From JALYLC01 sp035696365 (GTDB lineage: Bacteria; Actinomycetota; Thermoleophilia; Gaiellales; JALYLC01), in NCBI GenBank assembly GCA_035696365.1, contig DASRQS010000077.1, positions 1-64,000 on the forward strand: 64,000 nt of DNA. The letters run 5' to 3'. The first letter of the stretch is position 1; each line of letters opens with the position of its first letter. Both the position numbers and the translations under genes were made by a program. The notes below the pieces were generated by a model, which saw nothing but the letters and a program-made list of their open reading frames with translations, was not told the origin of the DNA and did no database searches. Below are positions 8,353-16,257 of this stretch, piece by piece.

Positions 8353-8943
8353 ATGACTGCGTCTTCCGAGGCGCGCGGCCTCGCGGTGCGTGCGCGGGAT
8401 CGCGTCCGCTTCGAGGAGGATGCGCTGACGTACGCGGACGACGCCTATCGCGTCGCCCGTCGTCTGACGGGCTCCACCGAGGCTGCGGAAGAGCTCGTGC
8501 AGGACGCCTACGTGCGCGCGTTCCGCTCCTGGGAGCAGTACACGCCGGGCACCAACCTGCGCGCCTGGCTCCTGCGGATCGTGCACAACCTCGCCGTGGA
8601 CGCCGGCCGCAAACGCCAGCGCACACCGCAGATGGAGCCGGTGGAGGAGAGCGATTACTACCTCTACCAGCGCATGGGCGGCAGCTCGACGCCCGCGGAG
8701 GCCGACAACGTCGTCGAGCGCCTCTCCCAAGGCGGCGTCGTGAGCGCGCTGGCCGCGCTGCCGCAGCCCTACCGGGACGCGGTCGTGCTCGTCGACCTCG
8801 CGGATTTCTCGTATCAGGACGCCGCCGATATCCTGGACGTGCCGATTGGGACGATCATGTCCCGCCTGCACCGTGGACGGCGCATGCTCAAGACAGGACT
8901 CGCCCAAACGATCGAGGACACCGCGGAGGCCGCAGCATCGTGA
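8353..8943 (+). CDS. sigR: ECF sigma factor, SigR/RpoE type
   Basis: An ECF sigma factor of about 196 residues. Region 2 is seen as AEELVQDAYVRAFRSWEQYTPGTNLRAWLLRIVHNLAVD. Region 4 is seen as ALPQPYRDAVVLVDLADFSYQDAADIL, then VPIGTIMSRLHRGRR. The region 2 to 4 pattern and the RsrA-like partner place it with thiol-stress SigR. ATG 8353 is preceded by GGAG at a spacing of six; ATG 8341 is possible but lacks a ribosome site. Its TGA overlaps the GTG of rsrA, and a SigR-consensus promoter lies upstream. Confidence 0.9.
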   Translation: MTASSEARGLAVRARDRVRFEEDALTYADDAYRVARRLTGSTEAAEELVQDAYVRAFRSWEQYTPGTNLRAWLLRIVHNLAVDAGRKRQRTPQMEPVEESDYYLYQRMGGSSTPAEADNVVERLSQGGVVSALAALPQPYRDAVVLVDLADFSYQDAADILDVPIGTIMSRLHRGRRMLKTGLAQTIEDTAEAAAS

Positions 8944-9209
8944 GCACTACGACTGGAGCCTGCGCGCATGCGGAGAGTCGCATGCAGGCATATCTCGACA
9001 AGCTGCTCTCGCCCGGCGACGTCCTGATCGTCGAGCAGCACCTGGCCGTGTGCAGCGACTGCGCCTGCGCCTATCACTTCGAGCTGAAGCTGCGTGCGCA
9101 CGTCAAGGCCTGTTGCGGCGGTCGGGACGACCAGGATCACTGCCGCGAGGAGCTGCTGGCGAAGCTCAAGTCCTGCTGCGGCGGCGCAGCGGACGAGCGC
9201 ACCGCCTGA
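8940..9209 (+). CDS. rsrA: Zinc redox anti-sigma factor (RsrA-like)
   Basis: An 89-residue ZAS-family anti-sigma factor. It contains the H-x3-C-x2-C signature (His34, Cys38, Cys41) and an upstream Cys8, together the residues used by RsrA to hold zinc and form a disulfide. The later KACCGGRDDQDHCREELLAK stretch parallels RsrA as well. Two CCGG-type Cys pairs (58-59, 79-80) add further thiols. In the family, oxidation releases the sigma factor to switch on thiol-repair genes. Translationally coupled to sigR. Confidence 0.88.
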   Translation: MSTTTGACAHAESRMQAYLDKLLSPGDVLIVEQHLAVCSDCACAYHFELKLRAHVKACCGGRDDQDHCREELLAKLKSCCGGAADERTA

Positions 9210-9288
9210 TTCCCGGCAGGGTCGGCACGTGAAGCCCTCATTAGGGTCTGGAGGGGCACCGGAGTTCCTCTGCCAGACTGAGAGCGTT

Positions 9289-9810
9289 GTGGTGCCTGCC
9301 GCGCCCCCGCCTCCTCCCCCGGTGTCGCACGAACCGGGGTTCGTGCTGCCCGCCGCTCCCCGCGACGTCCTGAGCGGGCGCGCGGTCGGCGGCCTGCGCT
9401 GCAGCGTCGGGCGCGCCGTCGATGCGGTGCACGTCGAGATCTTCGTCGACCGTAAGGTGCTGCTGCTGCCCGCGGGCATCGGCCTGCGGCCGCCGCTGCG
9501 GCGGGCGAGCCTGTCGCGGCTCGCCGGCGGCAAGTGCGCCTACCCGCTGCACACGCTGGATCCGACCGGCACCGTGCTCGTCGAGCGCTCGCAGCGGCGC
9601 GCGCTCGGCGACCTGTTCGCGATCTGGGGCCAGCGGCTCGGCCCGCGCCGGCTGCTCTCGTTCACGGGCCTCGTTCGCGCATTCCGCAACGGTAGGGAGT
9701 GGCGGGGCGATCCGGGGCGCATGCCGCTTCAGCGGCACGACGAGATCGTGCTCGAGGTCGGGGGCTACGTGTCAGCCCACTCGCGCTACCTCTTCCCGGA
9801 GGGTCAGTGA
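9289..9810 (+). CDS. Uncharacterised protein leading the copper/envelope operon
   Basis: About 173 residues; start uncertain, GTG 9289 taken because homology-like sequence begins there after a Pro-rich stretch. No signal peptide is obvious. The core shows AVHVEIFVDRKVLLLPAGIG, then GKCAYPLHTLDPTGTVLVE and RALGDLFAIWGQRL. This His/Cys pattern resembles a family of small actinobacterial proteins I cannot name. Its TGA overlaps the GTG of the lipoprotein gene, which ties it to the copper genes downstream. Confidence 0.65.
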   Translation: MVPAAPPPPPPVSHEPGFVLPAAPRDVLSGRAVGGLRCSVGRAVDAVHVEIFVDRKVLLLPAGIGLRPPLRRASLSRLAGGKCAYPLHTLDPTGTVLVERSQRRALGDLFAIWGQRLGPRRLLSFTGLVRAFRNGREWRGDPGRMPLQRHDEIVLEVGGYVSAHSRYLFPEGQ

Positions 9811-10646
9811 TCGCACGCCGCCTCGGAGCGGTGGCAGCGCTCGCCCTCGTGGTCGCCGGTTGCGGCGGCGGAGGCGGCTCGCCCGCACCGCCGACGATCG
9901 CGCCCGCGCGCGAGTACAAACTCGACTGGCTGGGACCGCAGAGCATCGCCGAGCCCGGCCGGACGACGCTGCACTTCGCGGTGCTGACGCCCGACGGCAA
10001 GGTGCTGAAGCGGTTCCGCACGGGCGGCGGCCCGCACACCGGCGTGCACCTCATCATCGTGCGGGACGACCTCTCGGCGATCGTGCACAAGCACCCGCCG
10101 ATCCCCGCCAGCGGGCGCCTCGCACTGCCCGTCGACCTGCCGCGCGCCGGCCGCTATCACGTGCTCGTCGACGTCTACCCCGCGAGCGGGGCGCTGCGCA
10201 ACTTCCAGCTCTCGCGCGAACTGCGGGTCGGCACGGGCAACGCCAAGGCGGCCCTGCCGCCGTATTCGCCCGTCGTGCACGCCGGCGGGCTCACGTTCCG
10301 CGTCGCCAAGCTCCCCGCCCTGCACCTGGCGGAGCCGGCTTCGATGATCGTCAATGTCACCGACGCGGCCGGCAAACCCGTGACTTTCACGCCGTTCTAT
10401 GGTGCGCTGGCGCACGCCATCTTCTTCCGCGCGCGCACCCTTGACTATTTCCATTCACACATCTGCGGCAACGACCCGGCCTGCACCGCGGGCTTCGGGA
10501 CGCCTGCCACGGCGGGCCACAGCAGCAAGCCGGGGCGCATGGAGCTCGGCGTGTTGCTGCCCGCGACCGGGAATTGGCGCCTGTTCCTCCAGGTCTTTCA
10601 TGGAGGCAAACTGATCACCGCGCCGTTTACGCTGAGGGTTCGATGA
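9807..10646 (+). CDS. Lipoprotein with putative metal-binding HLI-HxHP domain
   Basis: A 279-residue exported lipoprotein: hydrophobic leader followed by lipobox VVAGC at residues 14-18 and a Gly-rich linker. The domain near 70-115 reads GVHLIIVRDDLSAIVHKHPP followed by a strand-rich stretch. A second region has LDYFHSHICGNDPAC and closes with LFLQVFHGGKLITAPFTLRV. A very similar HLIVVRRDLTGYQHLHP block and FLQFQ..FTVEV ending occur in the copper gene at 56739-57599, so the two are paralogous. Copper or other soft-metal binding is inferred from His spacing and context. Confidence 0.75.
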   Translation: MIARRLGAVAALALVVAGCGGGGGSPAPPTIAPAREYKLDWLGPQSIAEPGRTTLHFAVLTPDGKVLKRFRTGGGPHTGVHLIIVRDDLSAIVHKHPPIPASGRLALPVDLPRAGRYHVLVDVYPASGALRNFQLSRELRVGTGNAKAALPPYSPVVHAGGLTFRVAKLPALHLAEPASMIVNVTDAAGKPVTFTPFYGALAHAIFFRARTLDYFHSHICGNDPACTAGFGTPATAGHSSKPGRMELGVLLPATGNWRLFLQVFHGGKLITAPFTLRVR

Positions 10647-11266
10647 GACGCCGGGAGCATGTCGCGGGCTTCAGCATCGGGCTCCTGCTCGTGGTCCTGG
10701 GCGGCCGCGCGATCGCCTACGCGGCGACGCCGACGCCGCTGGCGGCGCAGCTGGGCGGCCCGCGCCTGCCCGTGATCACCTTCGTCGCGCTCGCGCTGGC
10801 GACGCTCATCTCGCTCGGCGTGCTCTGGCTGGCGGCGCTCGGCGTGCGCGAGCGCCATACCCTGGACCCGGCACCCGGGCCGGCCCCGCGCCTCGCGCTG
10901 GCACGCTTCGCTCAGGACGCCGCGCTGCTCGGCGTCAGCTCACTCGGGGCGTTCGCCGCGCTCGAGACCTGGCTCCACTCACGCGCCGGCATGCACATGC
11001 ACTGGTGGATGTGCCTGGAAGGCCCGGTGCATCGCAACGCCATTCCGATCCTGCTCGCGCTCTCGCTCGCGGCCGCCGCGCTGCTGGCGGCTCTGCGCCA
11101 CGCGCTGGCGTGGGCACGGCGCGTCGCCTGCGTGCTGCGACGGCTGCTGCAGCCGCGCGCCGCGCGGCACCCGCAGGCCGTCTTCCTCGGTCATCTGACC
11201 GCTCCCGCGTGGCTACTGACCCGCGCGCTGCGTGCCCGTGGGCCGCCCGCGCTCTCCCTGCCGTAG
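10643..11266 (+). CDS. Membrane protein with His/Met/Cys-rich metal-like motif
   Basis: A 207-residue protein with about four membrane helices (near 8-28, 45-67, 92-112 and 135-155). Between helices three and four lies HSRAGMHMHWWMCLEGPVHR, unusually rich in His, Met and Cys, the ligands favoured for Cu(I). The ATG at 10643 overlaps the lipoprotein stop, and the gene precedes the YcnI and CopCD genes. I do not recognise the family; a role in membrane copper handling is inference from the motif and neighbours. Confidence 0.75.
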   Translation: MRRREHVAGFSIGLLLVVLGGRAIAYAATPTPLAAQLGGPRLPVITFVALALATLISLGVLWLAALGVRERHTLDPAPGPAPRLALARFAQDAALLGVSSLGAFAALETWLHSRAGMHMHWWMCLEGPVHRNAIPILLALSLAAAALLAALRHALAWARRVACVLRRLLQPRAARHPQAVFLGHLTAPAWLLTRALRARGPPALSLP

Positions 11267-11294
11267 CTCACGCCACAGGAGGGAGAAGATCGAC

Positions 11295-11897
11295 ATGAAG
11301 CGCATCTCCATGCGACGGGCATCCGCGTACGCGGCCGTGCTCGTTGCCACTCTCGCGCTCGCACCGAGCGCTTTCGCACACGCAGAGCTGTTTCCAAATC
11401 AGATCCCGTCCGGGGACGGATATCTGCTCAACCTCGCCGTGCCCAACGAGAAGAACAACGCCTCGACCACGCAGATCCAGATCACGATGCCGGCCGACTT
11501 CGATCTCGAGCACGTCGCGAACGTGCCCGGGTGGACCGCCACCGTTGCCGGCCAGAAGATGGTCGACGGTGAGATGCAGGGCGGCAACTCGATCACCTGG
11601 AAGGGCAAGCTCAGCGGGACAGCGCTCGCGGTCCTGCCGTTCAGCGGCGTGCCCAAGAAAGCGCAGGACTATGCCTTCACCGTGCGCCAGACCTACTCGG
11701 ACGGCAGTGTCGTCCTGTGGTCGGGCGACGAGAGCTCCGGCACGCCCGCCGCGCACGTCACGGCGAGCGCGGCGACGAGCTCCTCGAGTGGCGGTTCCGG
11801 CTCGAGCGAGACCATCGCGATCATCGCGCTGGTCGTCGGCGCCGTGGGGCTGGTCGTCGGCGGCGCCGCGCTCGTCACGGGGCGGCGCACGGCATGA
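11295..11897 (+). CDS. YcnI-like copper-binding protein (DUF1775)
   Basis: A 200-residue exported, membrane-anchored protein. A signal peptide ends at AFAHAELFPN, so the mature protein begins with His, as in YcnI where the N-terminal histidine binds copper. The DUF1775 beta-sandwich follows (ITMPADFDLEHV, VPGWTATV, ITWKGKL, then DYAFTVRQTYSDGSVVLWSG). A Ser/Gly linker and a C-terminal helix with a GRR cytoplasmic tail end it. A strong AGGAGG lies upstream of ATG 11295. The adjacent CopC-CopD fusion is the usual partner. Confidence 0.9.
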   Translation: MKRISMRRASAYAAVLVATLALAPSAFAHAELFPNQIPSGDGYLLNLAVPNEKNNASTTQIQITMPADFDLEHVANVPGWTATVAGQKMVDGEMQGGNSITWKGKLSGTALAVLPFSGVPKKAQDYAFTVRQTYSDGSVVLWSGDESSGTPAAHVTASAATSSSSGGSGSSETIAIIALVVGAVGLVVGGAALVTGRRTA

Positions 11898-13633
11898 GAC
11901 TCGGCGGAAGGGCGAGCAAGCTGCTCGTCGTCCTGACGGTTGCGCTGGCGCTGCCGGCGGCGGCGTGGGGTCACGCCTCGCTGCTCGCGGCGCAGCCGCA
12001 GGCGAGCGGCGTGCTCTCCCAACCGCCTACCCAGGTGAGCCTCACGTTCAGCGAGCACATCGAGCCGCGCTTCGCCGTCATCTCGGTCACGGACGCCCAT
12101 GGCAACCAGGTGATGGTAGGCAGCCCGGCGAACGCGCCGGGCGACCAGGACACGATCTTCATCAAGGTACGGAATGTCCCACAGGGCTGGTACCTGGTCT
12201 GGTGGCGCGTGATCTCGGCCGACGGCCATCCGGTCCGCGGCGCGTTCACGTTCGCCGTCGGACCGAGTCCGGGGCCGCCGCCCCAGTTCGTGATCCCGTC
12301 GCTCGGGGAGAGCGCGGCCACCCCCAGCCTGGTCGGCTCGCGCTGGGCGCTGCTGCTCGCAGTGCTCGCCTCCGTCGGGCTGCTCGCGTTCCGCGCCGTG
12401 ATCGTGCGGCCGCTGCTGGTCGCGGGCGGCAGCGAGCGTGCGCTACACAGCGTGAACGTCGCCGCCGGCATCGCGCTGGCCGTCGCGCTCGTCGCCGCGC
12501 CCGTCTACCTCGTGCTGGCGACGGCAGAGTTCTCGCTCAGACCCTGGACCGATCTCGGCGCCGTCGTGCCGCTGGTGCGCGACTCGGGCTTCGGGCGCGC
12601 GTTCAGCGATCTCTGGGGAATCCTCGCCCTGCTCGCGGCCGCATCCGCAGTCGCGCTCGCGCTCGACCTCCCGGGGCGTGCACGGCGCTCCGGGGAGGCC
12701 CTGCTCGCGCTCATCGGCGCCGGCGCCTGCGCCGCGGCGGCGCTCGCGCTTCCCGGCCTGGCCGGCCACCCCTCGACGACCAGCCCGGTCGGTCTGATGC
12801 TCGCGCTCGACTGGGCGCATCTGGCCGCCGCATCGATCTGGATCGGAGGACTGCTCGGCATCCTCGTGCTCGCGGCGGCGAGCGAGCCCGGCAAGCGGGT
12901 CGCCGCGCTCGCCGTCGTCGTTCCGCGCTTCTCGCGCGCCGCCATGGTCAGCGTGGCGGTGCTGCTGGCCACGGGCGTCGTCGTGAGCATCGTGCACCTG
13001 CCTACGCTGGCATCCCTCTGGCAGACCACTTACGGCCTCGCGATCATTGCCAAGAGCGCCCTGCTCGCCGCCGCGCTCGTGCTGGGCGCGGTCAACAACC
13101 TCCGCTCCCGCCCGCGGCTGGTTGCGGCCGTGCAGCGCCGCGACCAGGCCCTCGGCGAGCGCGCGGCGCAGTTGCTGCTGCGGCTCGTGCTGGGCGAGAG
13201 CGCGCTGCTTTTCGGCGCGGTCGCCGCCGCGGCCATCCTCACGAGCCTCGCGCCGCCCTCGAGCGCGCTCGCGAAGGTCGGCAAGACGGACGCGCATGTC
13301 GGCCCCGGCGCGGTCGCCCGTACCTTCACGCGCAACGGGGTGCGCATCCAAGTCGGCATCCGGCCCAACCGCGCCGCGATTGACAACGCCTTCGCCCTGC
13401 GGCTCGAGCGCGCCGGAAAGCCGGTTCGCAACGCGCAGGTGACCGCGCAACTCGACATGCTCGACATGAGCATGCAGCAGCAGGCCTACACCTTGGCCGA
13501 GGTCTCGCCCGGCGTCTACCAGCGCAACCGCCCCGCGTTCGTCATGGTGGGCCACTGGCTGCTCGGCTACACGATCGAGATTCCGGGACGCAAGCCGATC
13601 AAGCTGCAAGTCCTCGACAAGGCAGGTGGGTGA
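11894..13633 (+). CDS. CopC-CopD fusion copper resistance protein
   Basis: A 579-residue three-part protein. After a signal peptide comes a CopC domain starting HASLLAAQPQASGVL and containing the ADGHPVRG copper site. A CopD-type membrane region of about eight helices follows (roughly 145-460), with DWAHLAAASIWIGGL and a late TTYGLAIIAKSALLA. The C-terminus (about 470-579) is a FixH/YtkA-like extracytoplasmic domain with His- and Met-containing stretches (DMLDMSMQQQ). ATG 11894 overlaps the YcnI stop. Likely imports or buffers copper at the membrane. Confidence 0.92.
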   Translation: MRLGGRASKLLVVLTVALALPAAAWGHASLLAAQPQASGVLSQPPTQVSLTFSEHIEPRFAVISVTDAHGNQVMVGSPANAPGDQDTIFIKVRNVPQGWYLVWWRVISADGHPVRGAFTFAVGPSPGPPPQFVIPSLGESAATPSLVGSRWALLLAVLASVGLLAFRAVIVRPLLVAGGSERALHSVNVAAGIALAVALVAAPVYLVLATAEFSLRPWTDLGAVVPLVRDSGFGRAFSDLWGILALLAAASAVALALDLPGRARRSGEALLALIGAGACAAAALALPGLAGHPSTTSPVGLMLALDWAHLAAASIWIGGLLGILVLAAASEPGKRVAALAVVVPRFSRAAMVSVAVLLATGVVVSIVHLPTLASLWQTTYGLAIIAKSALLAAALVLGAVNNLRSRPRLVAAVQRRDQALGERAAQLLLRLVLGESALLFGAVAAAAILTSLAPPSSALAKVGKTDAHVGPGAVARTFTRNGVRIQVGIRPNRAAIDNAFALRLERAGKPVRNAQVTAQLDMLDMSMQQQAYTLAEVSPGVYQRNRPAFVMVGHWLLGYTIEIPGRKPIKLQVLDKAGG

Positions 13634-13634
13634 G

Positions 13635-13724
13635 ATGCGCGATCTGCTCTTGGCGCTCCTGGCGCTGCTCTGCGGCACTGCCGCGCTCACGCTCGTCGCC
13701 CTCGTCATCGCCGCTACGGTGTGA
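13635..13724 (+). CDS. 29-residue single-span membrane peptide
   Basis: ATG 13635 follows the CopCD stop by one base and reads a short basic/acidic start MRDLL, then one hydrophobic helix to the stop at 13722-13724, which overlaps the GTG of the next gene. A GTGGGTGAG stretch ahead can serve as ribosome site. The tight packing inside an otherwise gap-free operon argues that it is translated. It could be a small subunit or modulator of the CopCD protein; nothing in the sequence proves this. Confidence 0.5.
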   Translation: MRDLLLALLALLCGTAALTLVALVIAATV

Positions 13725-14512
13725 CCGTGATCCGGCGCGCCGTCCTCGGATTGATGCTCGCGTTGATACTCGCGCCGCAGGCGCTTGCCGACGGCGACCC
13801 CGCCAGCGACATCCTCGCCCCGGCCGACGCGCGCGTCTACATGACACTCGCCGCGCCCAACGGCGACCTCGAGAAGCAGCTCACCAAGACCACGCAGGCG
13901 GTCACAGACGCCGGCCTGCCGATCAAGGTCGCGGTCATCGGCAACAAGACCGATCTCGGCGCGGTGCCGCAGCTGTGGGCCAAGCCGCAGACCTACGCGC
14001 GCTTCCTGGGCTCCGAGCTGCGCTTCATCTACAAGGACACCCTCCTGATCGTGATGCCACAGGGCTTCGGCATCAACGGCCCCTACGGCCAGTCCAAGGC
14101 GCTGGCGGCGCTCTCGGGCATCGACCCGCGGAAGGATCCGACGCCGAAGGGGCTCACGGCCTCGGCCGACAAGGCGCTGCTCGCGCTTGCCGCGGCCGAT
14201 GGGCTCAAGGTCAGCGGAGGCAGCGGAGGGGGTGGCGGCGGCCTGCCGTTGCCGCTGATCGCCGCGGGCGTGATGGTGCTGGCCGGGATCGGCGGCGGTG
14301 TGCTCGTGCTGCGCGGCGACGGCAAGCCACGCAGCGAGCGCAAGCCTCGCGAGGAGCCCAACCCGCGGGCCGGCGACACCCCGCCCGAGGCCACTCCGCC
14401 GCGGGCAGGCGGCGAGCCGGCGGACAACGGCAAGGCCGGCGGTGGCAACAGGCCGCGCCCGACGAGCAAGCCGGGCACCGCCCCCCGCAGCAGGAGATCG
14501 CGGCGGCGCTAG
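13721..14512 (+). CDS. TPM-domain-like exported membrane protein
   Basis: A 263-residue protein: signal peptide to about residue 23 (ALADG), an alpha/beta extracellular domain (DARVYMTLAAPNGDLEKQL, KVAVIGNKTDLGAVPQLW, YKDTLLIVMPQGFGI), a Gly-rich linker, one membrane helix near 178-197, and a long basic, Pro-rich cytosolic tail. The layout resembles TPM-fold proteins, although the match is by pattern only. Starts at GTG 13721 or 13727; it ends the copper operon and its TAG overlaps the stop of the convergent MocA-like gene. Confidence 0.65.
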   Translation: MTVIRRAVLGLMLALILAPQALADGDPASDILAPADARVYMTLAAPNGDLEKQLTKTTQAVTDAGLPIKVAVIGNKTDLGAVPQLWAKPQTYARFLGSELRFIYKDTLLIVMPQGFGINGPYGQSKALAALSGIDPRKDPTPKGLTASADKALLALAAADGLKVSGGSGGGGGGLPLPLIAAGVMVLAGIGGGVLVLRGDGKPRSERKPREEPNPRAGDTPPEATPPRAGGEPADNGKAGGGNRPRPTSKPGTAPRSRRSRRR

Positions 14513-15081
14513 TTGTCAGGAGGCAGGTCGGCGGGCGTGTCGGCGTCGCCCGGCGTGGGCAGATCGCTGCAGTCGACGAGCAGCGATGGCGCGCCGAGCG
14601 CCTTGGCGCCCTGTTCGCCGGTCTCTGGGAGCTGCGCCCAGAGCGCGCGGGGAATCGCGACGGGGTGGCTGCTGCACCCGTCGCCGTAGGTCGCGGCGAC
14701 CAGCCCGTCGGCGCCCTCGGCCGCCGCCGCCACCCGGCGGATCGCCTCGGCCGAGAGCGCCGGGCCATCACCGAGCACGATGACCGCCGCCGTACAGCTC
14801 TCGTCGAGCGCCGCCAGCCCGAGCCGGAGCGACGAGGCCATGCCGCGCTCCCAGTGCTCGTTGCGGACGGGCCGCGCGCCGTGCAGGTCAATGGCGGCGA
14901 GCACGTCGTCGGCGTGTGCGCCCAGCACGATCACGCGGTCGCGCAGCGGTGCGGCCGCCAGCGCCGCAAGCGCCCGCTCGACCAGCGGGCGCCCCTCGAC
15001 CGGAGCGAGCAGCTTGACGCCCCCGCCTGCCGCGCGAAAGCGCGAGCCCGCGCCGGCCGCGAGCAGCACGCCCCCGATCAT
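14509..15081 (-). CDS. MocA-like molybdopterin cytidylyltransferase
   Basis: A 190-residue nucleotidyltransferase of the MobA/MocA type. The N-terminal GGVLLAAGAGSRF is the nucleotide-binding loop, with VKLLAPVEGRPLVER next, then VIVLGDGPAL for the metal site and HPVAIPRALW near the end. In E. coli, MocA transfers CMP to molybdopterin for enzymes such as PaoABC. It is the last gene of the minus-strand chain with the molybdenum hydroxylase genes, and starts on an ATG overlapping the oxidoreductase stop, so a maturation role fits. Confidence 0.85.
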   Translation of the reverse strand: MIGGVLLAAGAGSRFRAAGGGVKLLAPVEGRPLVERALAALAAAPLRDRVIVLGAHADDVLAAIDLHGARPVRNEHWERGMASSLRLGLAALDESCTAAVIVLGDGPALSAEAIRRVAAAAEGADGLVAATYGDGCSSHPVAIPRALWAQLPETGEQGAKALGAPSLLVDCSDLPTPGDADTPADLPPDN

Positions 15082-16247
15082 CCCGGCCCGCGGCCGGCGG
15101 CGAATGCCGCGCGCGGGCGCGCGAAGCGACCGTAGGCGAACACCGACCAGTCGAAGCTGTGCACGTGGCCGTCGACCACGAGCTCCGCGGTGCCGAGGCC
15201 GAGCGAGGGCGCGAGCTTGAAGCAGTGGCCCGACATGCCGGTCGCGGTGATCAGGTTCGGGCGGCCCGGGATGTGGTCGATCACGGGGTTGCCGTCGGGC
15301 GTGAAGTCGTAGAAGCTCGACCAGGAGCCGCGCCAGACGCCGCCCGCCGTGCCGGGCAACCTGTGCGCCAGCTCGCCCGCGAAGGTCTCGAGCATCGTGT
15401 CGTCTGCGCCGGCCTGCCCCGTCGGGCGCTTGTGCGGACTGCGGTCGAGGCGGCCGCCGCGGCCGCCGATCAGATAGTGCCCGTCGTTGCCCTCGGGCTT
15501 GATCCAGAGCTCGTGCACGTGGTCGGAGATGATCGGGCCCGGGGGGCCGAAGGCGTGCGGCGGCCGGAAGCGGCCGGCCTGACCCCGCGAGAGTGCCAGG
15601 GGGACGACGCCGCCCAGCCCGCGCGTGAGATTGTTCGCCCAGGGCCCGCAGGCCACGATCACGACCTCGGCGCTCGCCCGCGTGCCGTCGCCGAGCCAGA
15701 GCGTCCAGCCGGCGCCGTCGGGCCGAAGGGCGGTCACGCGCGTGCCGAGACGGAGCGTGGCGCCGTCGCGCTCGGCGGCTCGCACGAAGCCGTCGGCAAC
15801 GAAGAGCGGCTGCGCGTGGCCGCCCGTCGGCTCGTAGCAGCCGATGGAGAGATCGCCGGCGTTGAGGCGCGGCTCGAGCTCGAGGATGCGATCGACGTCG
15901 CACAGCTCGGCCTCGACGCCCCGCGCGCGCATCGTCTCGTAGACGCCGCGAATGGCCGGCTCGCGCGCCGGCTCCCCGACGACCAGGTAGCCGGACATCG
16001 AGTAGCCCGATTGGAAGCCCGTGCGTGCCTTCATGTCGGCCAGGAACTCGCAGCCCGACTTGGCCATGTCGACGATCGCAGCGTCGGCGTAGTGCTGCCG
16101 GCACATGCCGGCCGACGCGCCCGACGGCCCGCCCGCCGCGCGCGTCTTCTCGAACACGACCGGCCGCAGCCCGCGCTGGGTGAGGAAGTACGCGATCGAG
16201 GCGCCCGTCGTGCCCGCGCCGATCACCGCAACGTCGTAGGCGGCCAC
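15078..16247 (-). CDS. FAD-dependent amino-acid/amine oxidoreductase (DAO family)
   Basis: A 389-residue flavoprotein. The dinucleotide-binding motif VAVIGAGTTGASIAYFL is at the N-terminus, then SAGMCRQHYAD and a C-terminal TPDGNPVIDHIPGRPNLI, TGMSGHCFKLAPSLG of the sarcosine/glycine oxidase group. It would oxidise a secondary or primary amine with FAD. GTG 16247 is chosen because it directly precedes the fold start. It is packed between the molybdenum enzyme FAD subunit and the MocA-like gene; the substrate is unknown. Confidence 0.85.
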   Translation of the reverse strand: MAAYDVAVIGAGTTGASIAYFLTQRGLRPVVFEKTRAAGGPSGASAGMCRQHYADAAIVDMAKSGCEFLADMKARTGFQSGYSMSGYLVVGEPAREPAIRGVYETMRARGVEAELCDVDRILELEPRLNAGDLSIGCYEPTGGHAQPLFVADGFVRAAERDGATLRLGTRVTALRPDGAGWTLWLGDGTRASAEVVIVACGPWANNLTRGLGGVVPLALSRGQAGRFRPPHAFGPPGPIISDHVHELWIKPEGNDGHYLIGGRGGRLDRSPHKRPTGQAGADDTMLETFAGELAHRLPGTAGGVWRGSWSSFYDFTPDGNPVIDHIPGRPNLITATGMSGHCFKLAPSLGLGTAELVVDGHVHSFDWSVFAYGRFARPRAAFAAGRGPG

Positions 16248-16257
16248 CGCCGGAGTA

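Noticed and set aside
9689..9810. In-frame upstream starts of the lipoprotein at 9699
   Set aside because: They would add an Arg/Ala-rich stretch ahead of a normal lipobox signal peptide, and the GTG at 9807 overlaps the previous stop as elsewhere in this operon.
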